Below are positions 44,599-52,904 of a stretch of DNA of 64,000 nt, piece after piece. Numbering within the stretch: position 1 is the stretch's first letter; each line of letters begins with the position of its first letter. The notes beneath the pieces are model-generated. The model searched no databases. It was not told where the DNA came from and saw only the letters and a program-made list of their open reading frames with translations. The position numbers and the translations under genes were made by a program. The DNA is from a bacterium (GTDB taxonomy: Bacteria > UBA10199 > JAIBAG01): positions 89,814 to 153,813 of the forward strand of contig JAIBAG010000003.1 of assembly GCA_019695305.1 (NCBI GenBank), written 5' to 3'.

Positions 44599-45369
44599 AT
44601 GCTTCGTTTTTTACTTACCATTTTTTTAACACTTACATCCTTAGTGGCCAGTGCACAAACACCTACGGGCCTGGATATTATTCAAAAGCAAGATGCGGTG
44701 AATAAAGGCTTTGTAGATGAAAAAGGTACAGGCAAGATGATTATTAAAGGGCAGGGTGGTGACGAAGCTGTTCGCGAATTTGAGTATCAAAGTCTGGAAG
44801 AAACAGCGAGTGCCGGACGTAAGGCTCTTTTAAAAATCACGCAACCTGCCAATTTAAGTGGTACTGGCTTATTAACTTATGAAAACAAAGGGCGTGATGA
44901 CGATCAGTGGATTTATTTGCCGGCTTTAAAAAAGAGTAACCGCATTGTGGGTGGAGCCAAAAAAGGCAGCTTTATTGGGTCCGATTTTACCTACGAAGAC
45001 ATGGCGCCCAGATCCATCAGCGATTTTACCTATACTTATGTGAAGGCCGAACCTTGTGGTGCTACCAACTGTTCGGTGATTGATTCGGTTCCGCTTCCGG
45101 GAACATCCATTTATTCTAAAGTAACACTGTGGGTACGTGATGATAATTTGCAAAATGCCCGCATGGATTTGTATGATGACAAAGGTACTTTGGTAAAACG
45201 TGCTACTTTTGATGATTATCGTCAGATTAACGCAAAATTTTGGAGACCTTATAAAATTATGATGGAAGATTTAAATAGAAAAACATTTTCCACATTAGTG
45301 GTAGAATCTCTTGCTTTGCAAACCGGTTTAAAAGATGCCGATTTTATGACGAGTGTGTTGGAAAGATAA
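44599..45369 (+). CDS. Outer-membrane lipoprotein-sorting-like periplasmic protein (LolA-like fold)
   Basis: This 256-residue exported protein has a signal peptide ending SLVASAQ and matches the LolA/LolB-like family that accompanies RND exporters: GTGKMIIKGQGG, a ALLKITQPANLSGTGLLTYE strand, DDQWIYLPALKKSNRIVGGAKKGSFIGSDF (given here as WIYLPALKKSNRI and GSFIGSDFTYEDM) and FDDYRQINAKFWRPYKI. It likely carries a lipid between the RND pump and the outer membrane. Position between lipoprotein and RND genes supports this. Confidence 0.85.
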   Translation: MLRFLLTIFLTLTSLVASAQTPTGLDIIQKQDAVNKGFVDEKGTGKMIIKGQGGDEAVREFEYQSLEETASAGRKALLKITQPANLSGTGLLTYENKGRDDDQWIYLPALKKSNRIVGGAKKGSFIGSDFTYEDMAPRSISDFTYTYVKAEPCGATNCSVIDSVPLPGTSIYSKVTLWVRDDNLQNARMDLYDDKGTLVKRATFDDYRQINAKFWRPYKIMMEDLNRKTFSTLVVESLALQTGLKDADFMTSVLER

Positions 45370-45370
45370 G

Positions 45371-45443
45371 CTACCCCACCCAACCTCCCCTTACAAAGGG
45401 GAGGAGTTTCCCCTCCTTTGTAAGGAGGGGTTAGGGGAGGTAG
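45371..45443 (+). repeat. Palindromic repeat element, G/C-rich
   Basis: CTACCCCACCCAACCTCC and the mirrored GGGGAGGTAG close a long hairpin with inner arms CCTTACAAAGGGG / CCTTTGTAAGG. It lies between the LolA-like gene and the beta-barrel gene. It resembles the C-rich arms of family R2. Confidence 0.85.
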
Positions 45444-45477
45444 AGAGATGTAAGGGGAAAAAGGGTCATGAATAGAT

Positions 45478-46998
45478 ATGCGCGCATTATTAGCTACATT
45501 TTTATTAACGGGATTTTTATGTGCGCCCTTATGCCAGCTGCAAGCCAAAGAATCTTGGCCCAATTTACGGCATCGTGAGCCTATTAGCACCGAATCGGTG
45601 CCCATCATTCAAGCGCCACCGCCTGAAGTTGCTCCGGCTCCTGTATCAACTCCAGCTCCCCAAACGCCTGCGCCGGTGTCTCCCGTGGCATCAGAACCTG
45701 CTCCTGTGCAAGCTGTAACAGAAACAAAACCAGCCAAACAAAAAAATACCAATTACAAGCTCGATTATAAAGCCGACTTAGCTTTCCAGAATCAGCATTA
45801 TTTCTTTTCTCGAAGTGAGCACCCTATAAACGACCAGCTTAATTTTGAAGCTGAGTTTGGTTTTTTGTACGACAACCGTGATAATTTTTTAGTAAATATC
45901 AAACCTCTTTTTTATTTTGATGCACTCGATGTTAATCGCATGCGGTATATTCCAAACGAAGCTTATCTCAAATATTACACCAACAATATTGAACTGTCGG
46001 CCGGTTTCCAAATGGTGCCATGGGGAGTATCCCGCTCGTTTAACCCTACCGATGTAATGAATCGTAAAGATTTAGAGCGTAATTATTATCGCCCCGAGCG
46101 TTTGGGGGATCCTATGGTTGGTTTTAGATATACCAATCCACAGTTGGGTTTTTTAAGTCAGTTTGGCGTGGATGTGTACGTGCTCCCTGTTTTTATGGAA
46201 ACACCATTGCCCAAGTTTGATTCGCGTTTTAGTTTGGATAATCAGGCCATGGGTGCTGCTTTTACAGCCTTTGAGGAGCAGGAAATTGCAGGGTATGGAC
46301 GTCAAATTGGGGCAGGGCTTAAAGTTTCTGGGTCTATTAAAGCAACTGATATTTCGCTTCATTACTATCATGGGCCAGAACGTCAGCCTTCTTTTTATCT
46401 GCTTTTAGATAACAATCTTAATTTGAGAATTCAGCCTTTTTACTACACCATCGACATGATTGGTTTTAATGTGGCTTCTGTATTAGGTAAATTTACCTTG
46501 CATGCCGAAGCTGCGTATAAAATTACAGCCAGTAATCCAGAAAAGCCACATCAATTACCTTTGGCTAATGTGAGCGATGCCATTCCCAACAATTATTTTC
46601 AGTTTGTACCAGGAGTAGATTACACCTTTGATGGTGTTTTTAAAACCGGCACTCTTATTTTAAGCGCCGAGTATATAGGTGAAGACAAGCATACCAATTA
46701 TTTTGAGGAATTTAGACCTCTTAAAAATGATATTTTTCTGGGCACGCAGTTTGTATTAAACGATGTACGTAACACGTCGTTTGAATTGGGTATGATGAAA
46801 GATTTATCCAATGAAGAAATGATTGTGTTTTTTGAAGCGGGTACCAATGTGTATAAAGAGCTGCGTTTTACTGTAGGGGGAAGCATTATTAATCAGGATA
46901 GCGATCCGGATTTGCCGCTTTCCTTTTTTGACAATAATACCTATGTTTATTCCCGGCTTTCATATTCATTTGGCGGTAGTTTAAAAAAGAAAAAATAA
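45478..46998 (+). CDS. Outer-membrane beta-barrel protein (DUF1302-like) with Pro-rich linker
   Basis: The 506 residues start with a signal peptide (RALLATFLLTGFLCAP, cut near LQA), followed by a Pro/Ala linker (about residues 45-85), then many alternating amphipathic strands (NYKLDYKADLAFQNQHYFF, AYLKYYTNNIELSAGFQMV, GVSRSFNPTDVMNRKDLERN) and a terminal aromatic strand YSRLSYSFGGSLKKKK. This fits the porin-like partner of RND/LolA-like exporters. A palindromic repeat separates it from the upstream gene, but the order lipoprotein-LolA-barrel-RND suggests one system. Confidence 0.78.
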   Translation: MRALLATFLLTGFLCAPLCQLQAKESWPNLRHREPISTESVPIIQAPPPEVAPAPVSTPAPQTPAPVSPVASEPAPVQAVTETKPAKQKNTNYKLDYKADLAFQNQHYFFSRSEHPINDQLNFEAEFGFLYDNRDNFLVNIKPLFYFDALDVNRMRYIPNEAYLKYYTNNIELSAGFQMVPWGVSRSFNPTDVMNRKDLERNYYRPERLGDPMVGFRYTNPQLGFLSQFGVDVYVLPVFMETPLPKFDSRFSLDNQAMGAAFTAFEEQEIAGYGRQIGAGLKVSGSIKATDISLHYYHGPERQPSFYLLLDNNLNLRIQPFYYTIDMIGFNVASVLGKFTLHAEAAYKITASNPEKPHQLPLANVSDAIPNNYFQFVPGVDYTFDGVFKTGTLILSAEYIGEDKHTNYFEEFRPLKNDIFLGTQFVLNDVRNTSFELGMMKDLSNEEMIVFFEAGTNVYKELRFTVGGSIINQDSDPDLPLSFFDNNTYVYSRLSYSFGGSLKKKK

Positions 46999-47035
46999 TA
47001 ATTGTTTTGCACAGTTTTGAGAATAGGATGCGTGT

Positions 47036-49351
47036 ATGAATTTTTTTGAAAAAATGGGCTCGTGGGTTTGGAATTACAAAACCTACATTACAATTTTAGC
47101 TCTTGTTCTCACTCTTTTTTTAGCGCCTTTTGCGGGTACAATTAAACCCGACAACTCGTTTGAAGCTATCGCTGTTCGTAACGATCCCAACATTATTTTA
47201 AGCCAAAAGATGAGCCAAATTTTTGGTTCGGATGAGTACATGAGTATTATGTACGAAACCGATGATGCTTTTAGTGCGTCTTCATTGGCTGTTACCCAAA
47301 AGGTAACTCAGTATCTCAAAACTCAACCTTATACCGAAGTTTTAAGTTTAACCAATTTGTGGAAAGCCGTGAGTGTTAAGGATGAAAAAGGAGATGCTTT
47401 AAATGTAGTGCCTTTTATTCCAGAGGCCTGGATTAAAACTGGTGTTCCGCCCGAAGAACGCAAGGCACTAATAGAAAATCCTCTCTATAAAAACCTAATT
47501 TATAACGAGTCTGGAAAGGCAGCTGCAATTTTGGCGCGCTTTCCTGAGTTAGGGCATGATGATGCCACCCGTTCTAAACTTATCAATGAGGCCCGCGCCT
47601 TTACTGATGAAGTCACAAAAGAGAGCGGGGTTAAATTTTTTATTTTTGGTTTACCGGTGATGAATCGCTCGGTGTGCGAAGTGGTAGAGAAAGAACAGAA
47701 TACACTGACACCCATCATGATTGTGGCCATTCTTTTACTTATTATTTACTTGTATCGTAACTGGTTTGTAACTCTTATTACTTTTGTACAACTGCTCATT
47801 ACCATGGGTATTACTGTGGGAACCTTGGGTTTACTGGGGGTTAAATTTAACTGGCTCACCACCATGGCGCCGGCCGTGATTGTGATCATGAATATTTGCG
47901 ATTCGGTGTATATTATTAACGAGTTTCAACGCACCGATTATACTTTACCGGCTATAGAGCGCATGCGGATTATGTTTAAAAACATAGGCGCTCCGTGTTT
48001 ATTTACCAGCATTATTAATGGGTTTGGCTTTTTATCCCTTGTCACTAGTGTGGTTAATTCGTTGCAAGATTTTGGTCTTTACGTTTTTATTGCTGTTATT
48101 GTGGAGTACGCTATTTCGTTTACGATTTTTCCTATACTTCTTAATAATTCCAAAAGTAAATCAAATCGACCAAATAAAGCAGAAAACCCTTATCTTAAAC
48201 TCACAATTAATAAGGCGTATGAATTAGTTTCAAAACACCCCTCTTCAGTAGGCGTGGGCTGTATGCTTCTTATTGTGCTTTCTTTAATAGGGATTTCGGA
48301 GCTGCAAATCAATCAGTCGAGTCTTAAATATTTTAAAAATGATACCAAAATTAATATGATTGAGGCCAATAATTTTGCCAGAAAGGGAGTAGGGGGCGGG
48401 GTAGAGTCGGATATTTTGCACGATACCGATACTCCTGGGCTGCTTTTAGAGCCTCAATTTATGAAGCAGCTCGATACTTTTGCTCAAGCCGAAGCAAAAA
48501 ATTTTAAATCCACCAACCACATCTCTTCCATTGCCGATTTGGTAAAATATTTTAATCAGGTTTTGCATAATAATGATCCGACTTATTATAAAATTCCGGA
48601 TACCCGTGCCGAAATAGAACAAATTATGCTGGTAATGGAAATGAATCAGGCCGAACTTCATTTACGTAGCTTAATTAATTTAGATTATTCCAAAGCGGTA
48701 ACACGTATTTTTTCGTCGGTTAATGAAACTCTTAAGGATTCTCTTGACGATTTTGATGCTGCGGCAAAAACAATTAGTACTTCTTTTTCTCCCGAATTTA
48801 ATACCAAACTTGTGAGTAAAGCGTTAAGCACGTCCGAAGTATTGCGATTTATTCCCCATACTATTGTGGTGTCGCTTTTAACCTCGGGTGTTTTTATAGC
48901 CATTGCCATGATATTTTTATTTCGCTCGGTAAAAGTGGGCTTGTTGTCGCTGTTGCCCAGTGCCTTGCCCCTTTTAATGGTAGGTGGTTTTATGGGTTTT
49001 TTTAATATTTGGATTAATATTGCATCGGCTATGACATTTGCTGTGTCTTTGGGAATTGCCATGGACGATACCGTTAATATCATCTGGCGTATGAAAAAGT
49101 ATGTAGAACAGTTTGGACTTACGCACGATGAAGCTCTTAAAAAAGTATTTGATGAAATTGGAGTCCCGCTGATTAGCTCATCGTTAATGCTGGCTGGTGG
49201 GTATTTGATGCTTTCTTTTTCGCAACTTTGGCCTACTACGCATTTTGGCGTAGCGGTGGCCTGTTGTTGTATGTTTGCGCTTATTGGTGATTTATTGTTA
49301 ATCCCGGTTATTTTTTTAAAGCTAAAGCCGTTTAAGGCCAAAGCAGCTTAA
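47036..49351 (+). CDS. RND-superfamily exporter (MMPL / COG1033 type)
   Basis: The 771 residues have the duplicated RND layout: one N-terminal helix, a periplasmic domain, about five helices (LLIIYLYRNWFVTLITFVQL region), a second N-terminal helix near residue 400, a second periplasmic domain and five more helices (SAMTFAVSLGIAMDDTVNII). Proton-relay-like Asp residues are in ICDSVYIINEF and AMDDTVNI. Relatives export hopanoids or other lipids (HpnN, MmpL). With the LolA-like protein and the barrel it should form an envelope lipid exporter. It overlaps the convergent hopene cyclase by 4 bases. Confidence 0.9.
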   Translation: MNFFEKMGSWVWNYKTYITILALVLTLFLAPFAGTIKPDNSFEAIAVRNDPNIILSQKMSQIFGSDEYMSIMYETDDAFSASSLAVTQKVTQYLKTQPYTEVLSLTNLWKAVSVKDEKGDALNVVPFIPEAWIKTGVPPEERKALIENPLYKNLIYNESGKAAAILARFPELGHDDATRSKLINEARAFTDEVTKESGVKFFIFGLPVMNRSVCEVVEKEQNTLTPIMIVAILLLIIYLYRNWFVTLITFVQLLITMGITVGTLGLLGVKFNWLTTMAPAVIVIMNICDSVYIINEFQRTDYTLPAIERMRIMFKNIGAPCLFTSIINGFGFLSLVTSVVNSLQDFGLYVFIAVIVEYAISFTIFPILLNNSKSKSNRPNKAENPYLKLTINKAYELVSKHPSSVGVGCMLLIVLSLIGISELQINQSSLKYFKNDTKINMIEANNFARKGVGGGVESDILHDTDTPGLLLEPQFMKQLDTFAQAEAKNFKSTNHISSIADLVKYFNQVLHNNDPTYYKIPDTRAEIEQIMLVMEMNQAELHLRSLINLDYSKAVTRIFSSVNETLKDSLDDFDAAAKTISTSFSPEFNTKLVSKALSTSEVLRFIPHTIVVSLLTSGVFIAIAMIFLFRSVKVGLLSLLPSALPLLMVGGFMGFFNIWINIASAMTFAVSLGIAMDDTVNIIWRMKKYVEQFGLTHDEALKKVFDEIGVPLISSSLMLAGGYLMLSFSQLWPTTHFGVAVACCCMFALIGDLLLIPVIFLKLKPFKAKAA

Positions 49352-51366
49352 ATTTTTTTATATTTTCCTAAGGCTAACACGGGAAAGAAATGCCGATATC
49401 CGTGATACCGGATATAAAAATGGCCGGGAAATCCTGTGCCGGTATGATAGGGTTCGTCCCAAGTACCATCGACATTTTGAGAATTGATAAGATAATCAGC
49501 CGCTCGTTTGGCTTCTAAACTTTTTCCTTCACCACCAGCAATAAGCCCCATTAAGGCCCAGGCTGTTTGTGAAGCTGTAGAGTGGGGGTAGGGCGTGTGG
49601 CGTTTTAAAACATACGAATCGCAACTTTCGGAATAACCACCATCCACATTTTGAACCGATTTAAGCCAGCTTACAGCTCTTTTAACCTTGTCACTCTGCA
49701 TATCATAGCCAATGGCTTGTAAGCCTTGCAGTGCACACCAAGTACCATAGAGGTAATTAACGCCCCAGCGCGCCCACCAGCTGCCGTTTTGTTCCTGTGT
49801 GTTTTCCAAAAACTTGATGGCTTTTTTAACCGGTTTATATTTCTGAGTATAGCCGAATGCTTTAAATACTTCTAAAGCGCGTCCCGTTAAATCGGCGCTG
49901 GGTTGATCGAGGCAAGCTTCGTGATCGGAAAAGGGGATTTTATTGAGAATTTCCTTGGTGCTGTTTTTATCAAAAGCACCCCAGCCTCCGTTGGACGATT
50001 GCATGGAAACAATCCAGGTTAGGGCCCTAGCTGAGGCTTTAATAAATTTGTCTTGAGGAATATCAATTTTAGATAAAAACAAGAGCACTTCAAACGTATC
50101 ATCTACGTCTGGAAAATAATCGTTTTCAAATTCAAAACTCCAGCCACCGGGCAATGCTCCTTTATTTTTTTGATACCAATCACCGTAACAGTCTAAAATT
50201 TGTTTGGAGAGTAACCATTCGCCAGCTTTTACAAGTTGTGGGTTGTTGCGCGGCACACCGGCTTCGGCTAACGCCACACCAGCCCAAGGGGTATCCCATA
50301 CGGGTGATACACAGCATTGTTGATAAATTGTTTCACCTGTTTTGTCTGGAGTAGGGATTGCTGCATTTAAACTTGCCGACGGTGTTTGAAAAAACTCCAA
50401 GGCTTTAAGCGCTTTTTTAATCATGGGGTCATCTTGCGAGTATCCCAAAACATGCAGCGCTTGAGCGCCGTAAGCTAACGCCGGATAAATGTCTTCGGTT
50501 TTTTCTAAATGGGCCCGTATCCAGGTTTCGCAAGCTTGCAAACCCGATTTTTTGGCCGGCAAATATTTTTCAAACTTTTTGAGCGTTTTATCGAGATTAA
50601 TCATGAACTGCTCAAAAGAAAATGCGCCTTTAGTAGTTTTAAAACTCCAGTCAGGCTCTTGATTTGTCATTCTGAGCGAAGCGAAGGATCTACTTGTTTT
50701 CGAGGGATTCTTCGCTTCGCTCAGAATGACAGCAGACTTTTCCACATATAACTCATCCAAGTTAAAATCGACTTTCCTCGTTACTTTCTTTTCTAGCAGC
50801 ACTAAGAGCGGCACAATAGTAGCCCTCGCCCAGCTTGAAAAATCGTAAATAGAAAGCGGGCTCCAGGCTGGCATATGAATAAAAGCTACCGGCATGGCGG
50901 GGCAGTATTCCCAAGGAATTAATCCAAATTGAGCTAAATGAATGCGCGTAAAGGCGCGCGTTTGAGTAAGGCCACCTTTTTTAAGAATAAATTCTTTGGC
51001 TTTTAAAAGAGTAGGGTGAGTTGTATCGTATCCACACAAACGCAACGCTAAATAACATTCGATGGTGGTGTGTAAATCGCCAGCGGCCGAATAAAATAAA
51101 TTCCACGATCCATCGGCGGCTTGCGTGTTTACTAAACGCTGGGCAATTTTTTTCTGCGTATCAACATTAGTAAGCCCCATGTAATGGCACATGAAGATAT
51201 ACTCGGCATTAATCCCCTCGTTGGCTTCTAAAATATACCACCAATAACCTTCTTTAAACTGCTGGGATAACAGCAGGTTTGATCCCAATAAAAGGCTGTT
51301 TTGCAGCGTTTTTTGAGAGTTTACATCCTCTAACGGCATGTTTTTTAAAGTGTTTTTAAGTGTCAT
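49348..51366 (-). CDS. shc: Squalene-hopene cyclase
   Basis: The start is set at the ATG at 51366 (672 aa); a longer frame to 51513 would overlap the upstream gene with unrelated sequence. The catalytic D-x-D-D is present (PDVDDTFEVL), along with several QW-type repeats (GGWGAFDKN, GSWWARWGVNYLYGTW, GGYSESCDSY, GTWDEPYHTGTGFPG) and the terminal YRHFFPVLALGKY. It cyclises squalene to hopene by protonation, giving membrane hopanoids. A repeat element is inserted in frame near residues 213-235 (ILSEAKNP..RSFASLRMTN), a place where insertion may be tolerated. Confidence 0.93.
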   Translation of the reverse strand: MTLKNTLKNMPLEDVNSQKTLQNSLLLGSNLLLSQQFKEGYWWYILEANEGINAEYIFMCHYMGLTNVDTQKKIAQRLVNTQAADGSWNLFYSAAGDLHTTIECYLALRLCGYDTTHPTLLKAKEFILKKGGLTQTRAFTRIHLAQFGLIPWEYCPAMPVAFIHMPAWSPLSIYDFSSWARATIVPLLVLLEKKVTRKVDFNLDELYVEKSAVILSEAKNPSKTSRSFASLRMTNQEPDWSFKTTKGAFSFEQFMINLDKTLKKFEKYLPAKKSGLQACETWIRAHLEKTEDIYPALAYGAQALHVLGYSQDDPMIKKALKALEFFQTPSASLNAAIPTPDKTGETIYQQCCVSPVWDTPWAGVALAEAGVPRNNPQLVKAGEWLLSKQILDCYGDWYQKNKGALPGGWSFEFENDYFPDVDDTFEVLLFLSKIDIPQDKFIKASARALTWIVSMQSSNGGWGAFDKNSTKEILNKIPFSDHEACLDQPSADLTGRALEVFKAFGYTQKYKPVKKAIKFLENTQEQNGSWWARWGVNYLYGTWCALQGLQAIGYDMQSDKVKRAVSWLKSVQNVDGGYSESCDSYVLKRHTPYPHSTASQTAWALMGLIAGGEGKSLEAKRAADYLINSQNVDGTWDEPYHTGTGFPGHFYIRYHGYRHFFPVLALGKYKKI
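50664..50730 (+). repeat. Palindromic repeat R1 inserted in frame in the hopene cyclase gene
   Basis: tgtcattctgagcgaagcga (50664) and the inverted tcgcttcgctcagaatgaca (ending 50730) form arms of about 26 bp around a 15-base loop. It is the same motif as the inner arms at 13788-13855. The cyclase frame reads through it. Confidence 0.93.
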
Positions 51367-51442
51367 GAATTGCTTTCTTGTATCAAAACTAGGGCTATTT
51401 TCAAGGACGATTATCGGCAAAGAGCTAAAAAAGTTGCCTGTT

Positions 51443-52135
51443 TTAGCGAAGAGTCCAGTAGCTGGCTCTTCCTTTGGAAATGGATTTGATAGGGGTATAA
51501 TTTTGCAGGTCAATTAAAGCTTGTTGGCGTGACAAGGAATGATCAAGAGCAGTCAGGTATTCGCTAAGGGTAATGGTTTTTTTCTCCTTGAGAATTCTCT
51601 TTAAAATATTTTCTCTTTGATTGATGGCCCAATGGCCAATTGTTTCTCTGTTTTTTCCATATAAAATTGGTTTTTCACGAGCCAAAAATCCCCAGTCTAA
51701 ATATTCCTTTAAACTTTCGGTGGCGGCTTTTTCCATTAATGGGGTACCTGCACCGTATAGGTTCATAAAATATAATTGAGTACTGAGTGGTTTGTAGCCT
51801 TTGGTTAAATAGTTATAGTAATATTCCAATTCGGTATTGGGATGTGATGAATAAATAAAATTGAATATTACCAATAAGGTTTGTGGCGTTTGCATCTGTT
51901 GCATATTCTGTCGCAACAAGAGGGGATTGATATTTTTCCAGTGATCGTAACAATAATCCACCAAAATTCCAAATAAACGCGCGTCGTAGCGCGACCAATC
52001 GGCGGCAAGAGCCAGTAAAGCCTCAAGAGATTGTGGTGTTTCATCCCAGGCTTTGTTTTCGCCTACAGCTCGCGCACCAATTTTACCAAGCTCGTAATAA
52101 AGGCGCGATAATTGTTGTATGTTGGGTGTTTTCAT
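51443..52135 (-). CDS. Unknown protein with C-terminal winged-helix-like region
   Basis: The 230 residues have a helical N-terminal part (QLSRLYYELGKIGARAV, YDARLFGILVDYCYDHW) and a C-terminus that reads like a winged helix: ITLSEYLTALDHSLSRQQAL, then DLQ and the wing ISKGRASYWTLR. It follows the nucleotidyltransferase gene after two bases, so both are in one transcript. The pairing of a DNA-binding protein with a nucleotidyltransferase suggests a toxin-antitoxin-like unit with this as regulator/antitoxin. No family is recognised. Confidence 0.65.
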   Translation of the reverse strand: MKTPNIQQLSRLYYELGKIGARAVGENKAWDETPQSLEALLALAADWSRYDARLFGILVDYCYDHWKNINPLLLRQNMQQMQTPQTLLVIFNFIYSSHPNTELEYYYNYLTKGYKPLSTQLYFMNLYGAGTPLMEKAATESLKEYLDWGFLAREKPILYGKNRETIGHWAINQRENILKRILKEKKTITLSEYLTALDHSLSRQQALIDLQNYTPIKSISKGRASYWTLR

Positions 52136-52137
52136 TG

Positions 52138-52662
52138 TTACAGTCCTAAATCATCCAAAATATTTGTTAAAAATTCTTTTGCTTCTTCGGCTTTAGGGAT
52201 ATTTTTTTCTGCCATTTCTTTAATATGAGCTTCGGCAATATCGGGATCGGCTCCTTTTTTAATGAGAGCTTTGGCGTGAGGAATGTCTTTATCGCGGCCG
52301 GCAAAGCATTTAAGAATGAGCAAATCTTCTTTACCTAAGGCATCCACTTTTAAATGAGGGCCTTCGTAGATAGTTTTAAGACGAGTAGGGTAATTTTTAG
52401 GGAGTGTATAAAGAAAAGTTTGAAAGTGGGAGTTAAGCCAGTCTTTAGGGATTCCCAGTTCGTCGGCTACTTCAATAATTTCCTTTTCAACATCAGCTTC
52501 AGTAATGGAGGACTGATAAAAAAGAGCATCTAAATCGTGTGTGGCCAGTGGGAAATCGTAGGCTAAAACCATGGCTCCGCCGCCACCTAAAAGCAATTTT
52601 GCCTGTGTTTTAAGCTTTGAATCGAGCGCTTTAAATGCATTAAGCATTTGATTTTTATTCAT
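52138..52662 (-). CDS. Nucleotidyltransferase-fold protein (DUF6036 / AbiEii-like)
   Basis: The 174 residues contain LLLGGGGAMVLAYDFPLATH followed by DLDALFY, the Gly-rich loop and D-x-D metal site of polymerase-beta-type nucleotidyltransferases, then LKVDALGKEDLLILKCFAGR with K-D and R residues seen in minimal nucleotidyltransferases. Relatives act as toxins that modify tRNA or as phage-defence factors. The start has no Shine-Dalgarno and lies at the predicted transcription start. Confidence 0.8.
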   Translation of the reverse strand: MNKNQMLNAFKALDSKLKTQAKLLLGGGGAMVLAYDFPLATHDLDALFYQSSITEADVEKEIIEVADELGIPKDWLNSHFQTFLYTLPKNYPTRLKTIYEGPHLKVDALGKEDLLILKCFAGRDKDIPHAKALIKKGADPDIAEAHIKEMAEKNIPKAEEAKEFLTNILDDLGL

Positions 52663-52670
52663 ATTTATAT

Positions 52671-52700
52671 ATATTAACTAGTAAAATATAAAATTGTCAA
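52671..52700 (-). promoter_or_regulatory. Sigma-70 promoter of the nucleotidyltransferase operon
   Basis: On the minus strand, TTGACA (52700-52695) and TAATAT (52676-52671) are 18 bp apart. The start would fall near 52664, two bases before the ATG at 52662, so the mRNA is essentially leaderless. Confidence 0.7.
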
Positions 52701-52727
52701 TTTAATAGCTGTATATTTGCCCGCAAA

Positions 52728-52753
52728 CATGCCCAAGATGCATGCCCAAGATG
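52728..52753 (+). repeat. Tandem 13-bp direct repeat
   Basis: CATGCCCAAGATG occurs twice back to back between the nucleotidyltransferase promoter and the giant gene. It might be an operator; nothing else in 52754-52876 is clear. Confidence 0.85.
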
Positions 52754-52876
52754 TACCTGGCACCCTTTAAGTTGTTGTTTTTATTATTTAAATACCTCGC
52801 AACTTTTCTATCAATTTACCGATAACCTATAAGCGATCAATCTGGGCACGATGATCCATTTTTAACAGAATTTGAT

Positions 52877-52901
52877 AGCCCCATTAAAGGGGCGTTTTTT
52901 T
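52877..52901 (+). terminator. Terminator-like hairpin abutting the giant gene's start
   Basis: AGCCCC-attaaa-GGGGC is followed by GTTTTTTT, and the ATG of the next gene is three bases further. No upstream plus-strand gene exists that would need it, so a regulatory role is plausible. Confidence 0.75.
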
Positions 52902-52904
52902 ATT

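Noticed and set aside
51367..51513. N-terminal extension of the hopene cyclase
   Set aside because: It overlaps the neighbouring gene and has no cyclase-like residues. The ATG at 51366 fits the family length.
52756..52775. Third sigma-54 promoter (CTGGCACCCTTTAAGT)
   Set aside because: The -24 half fits but the -12 half reads AAGT instead of TTGC, and no paired activator sites lie upstream.
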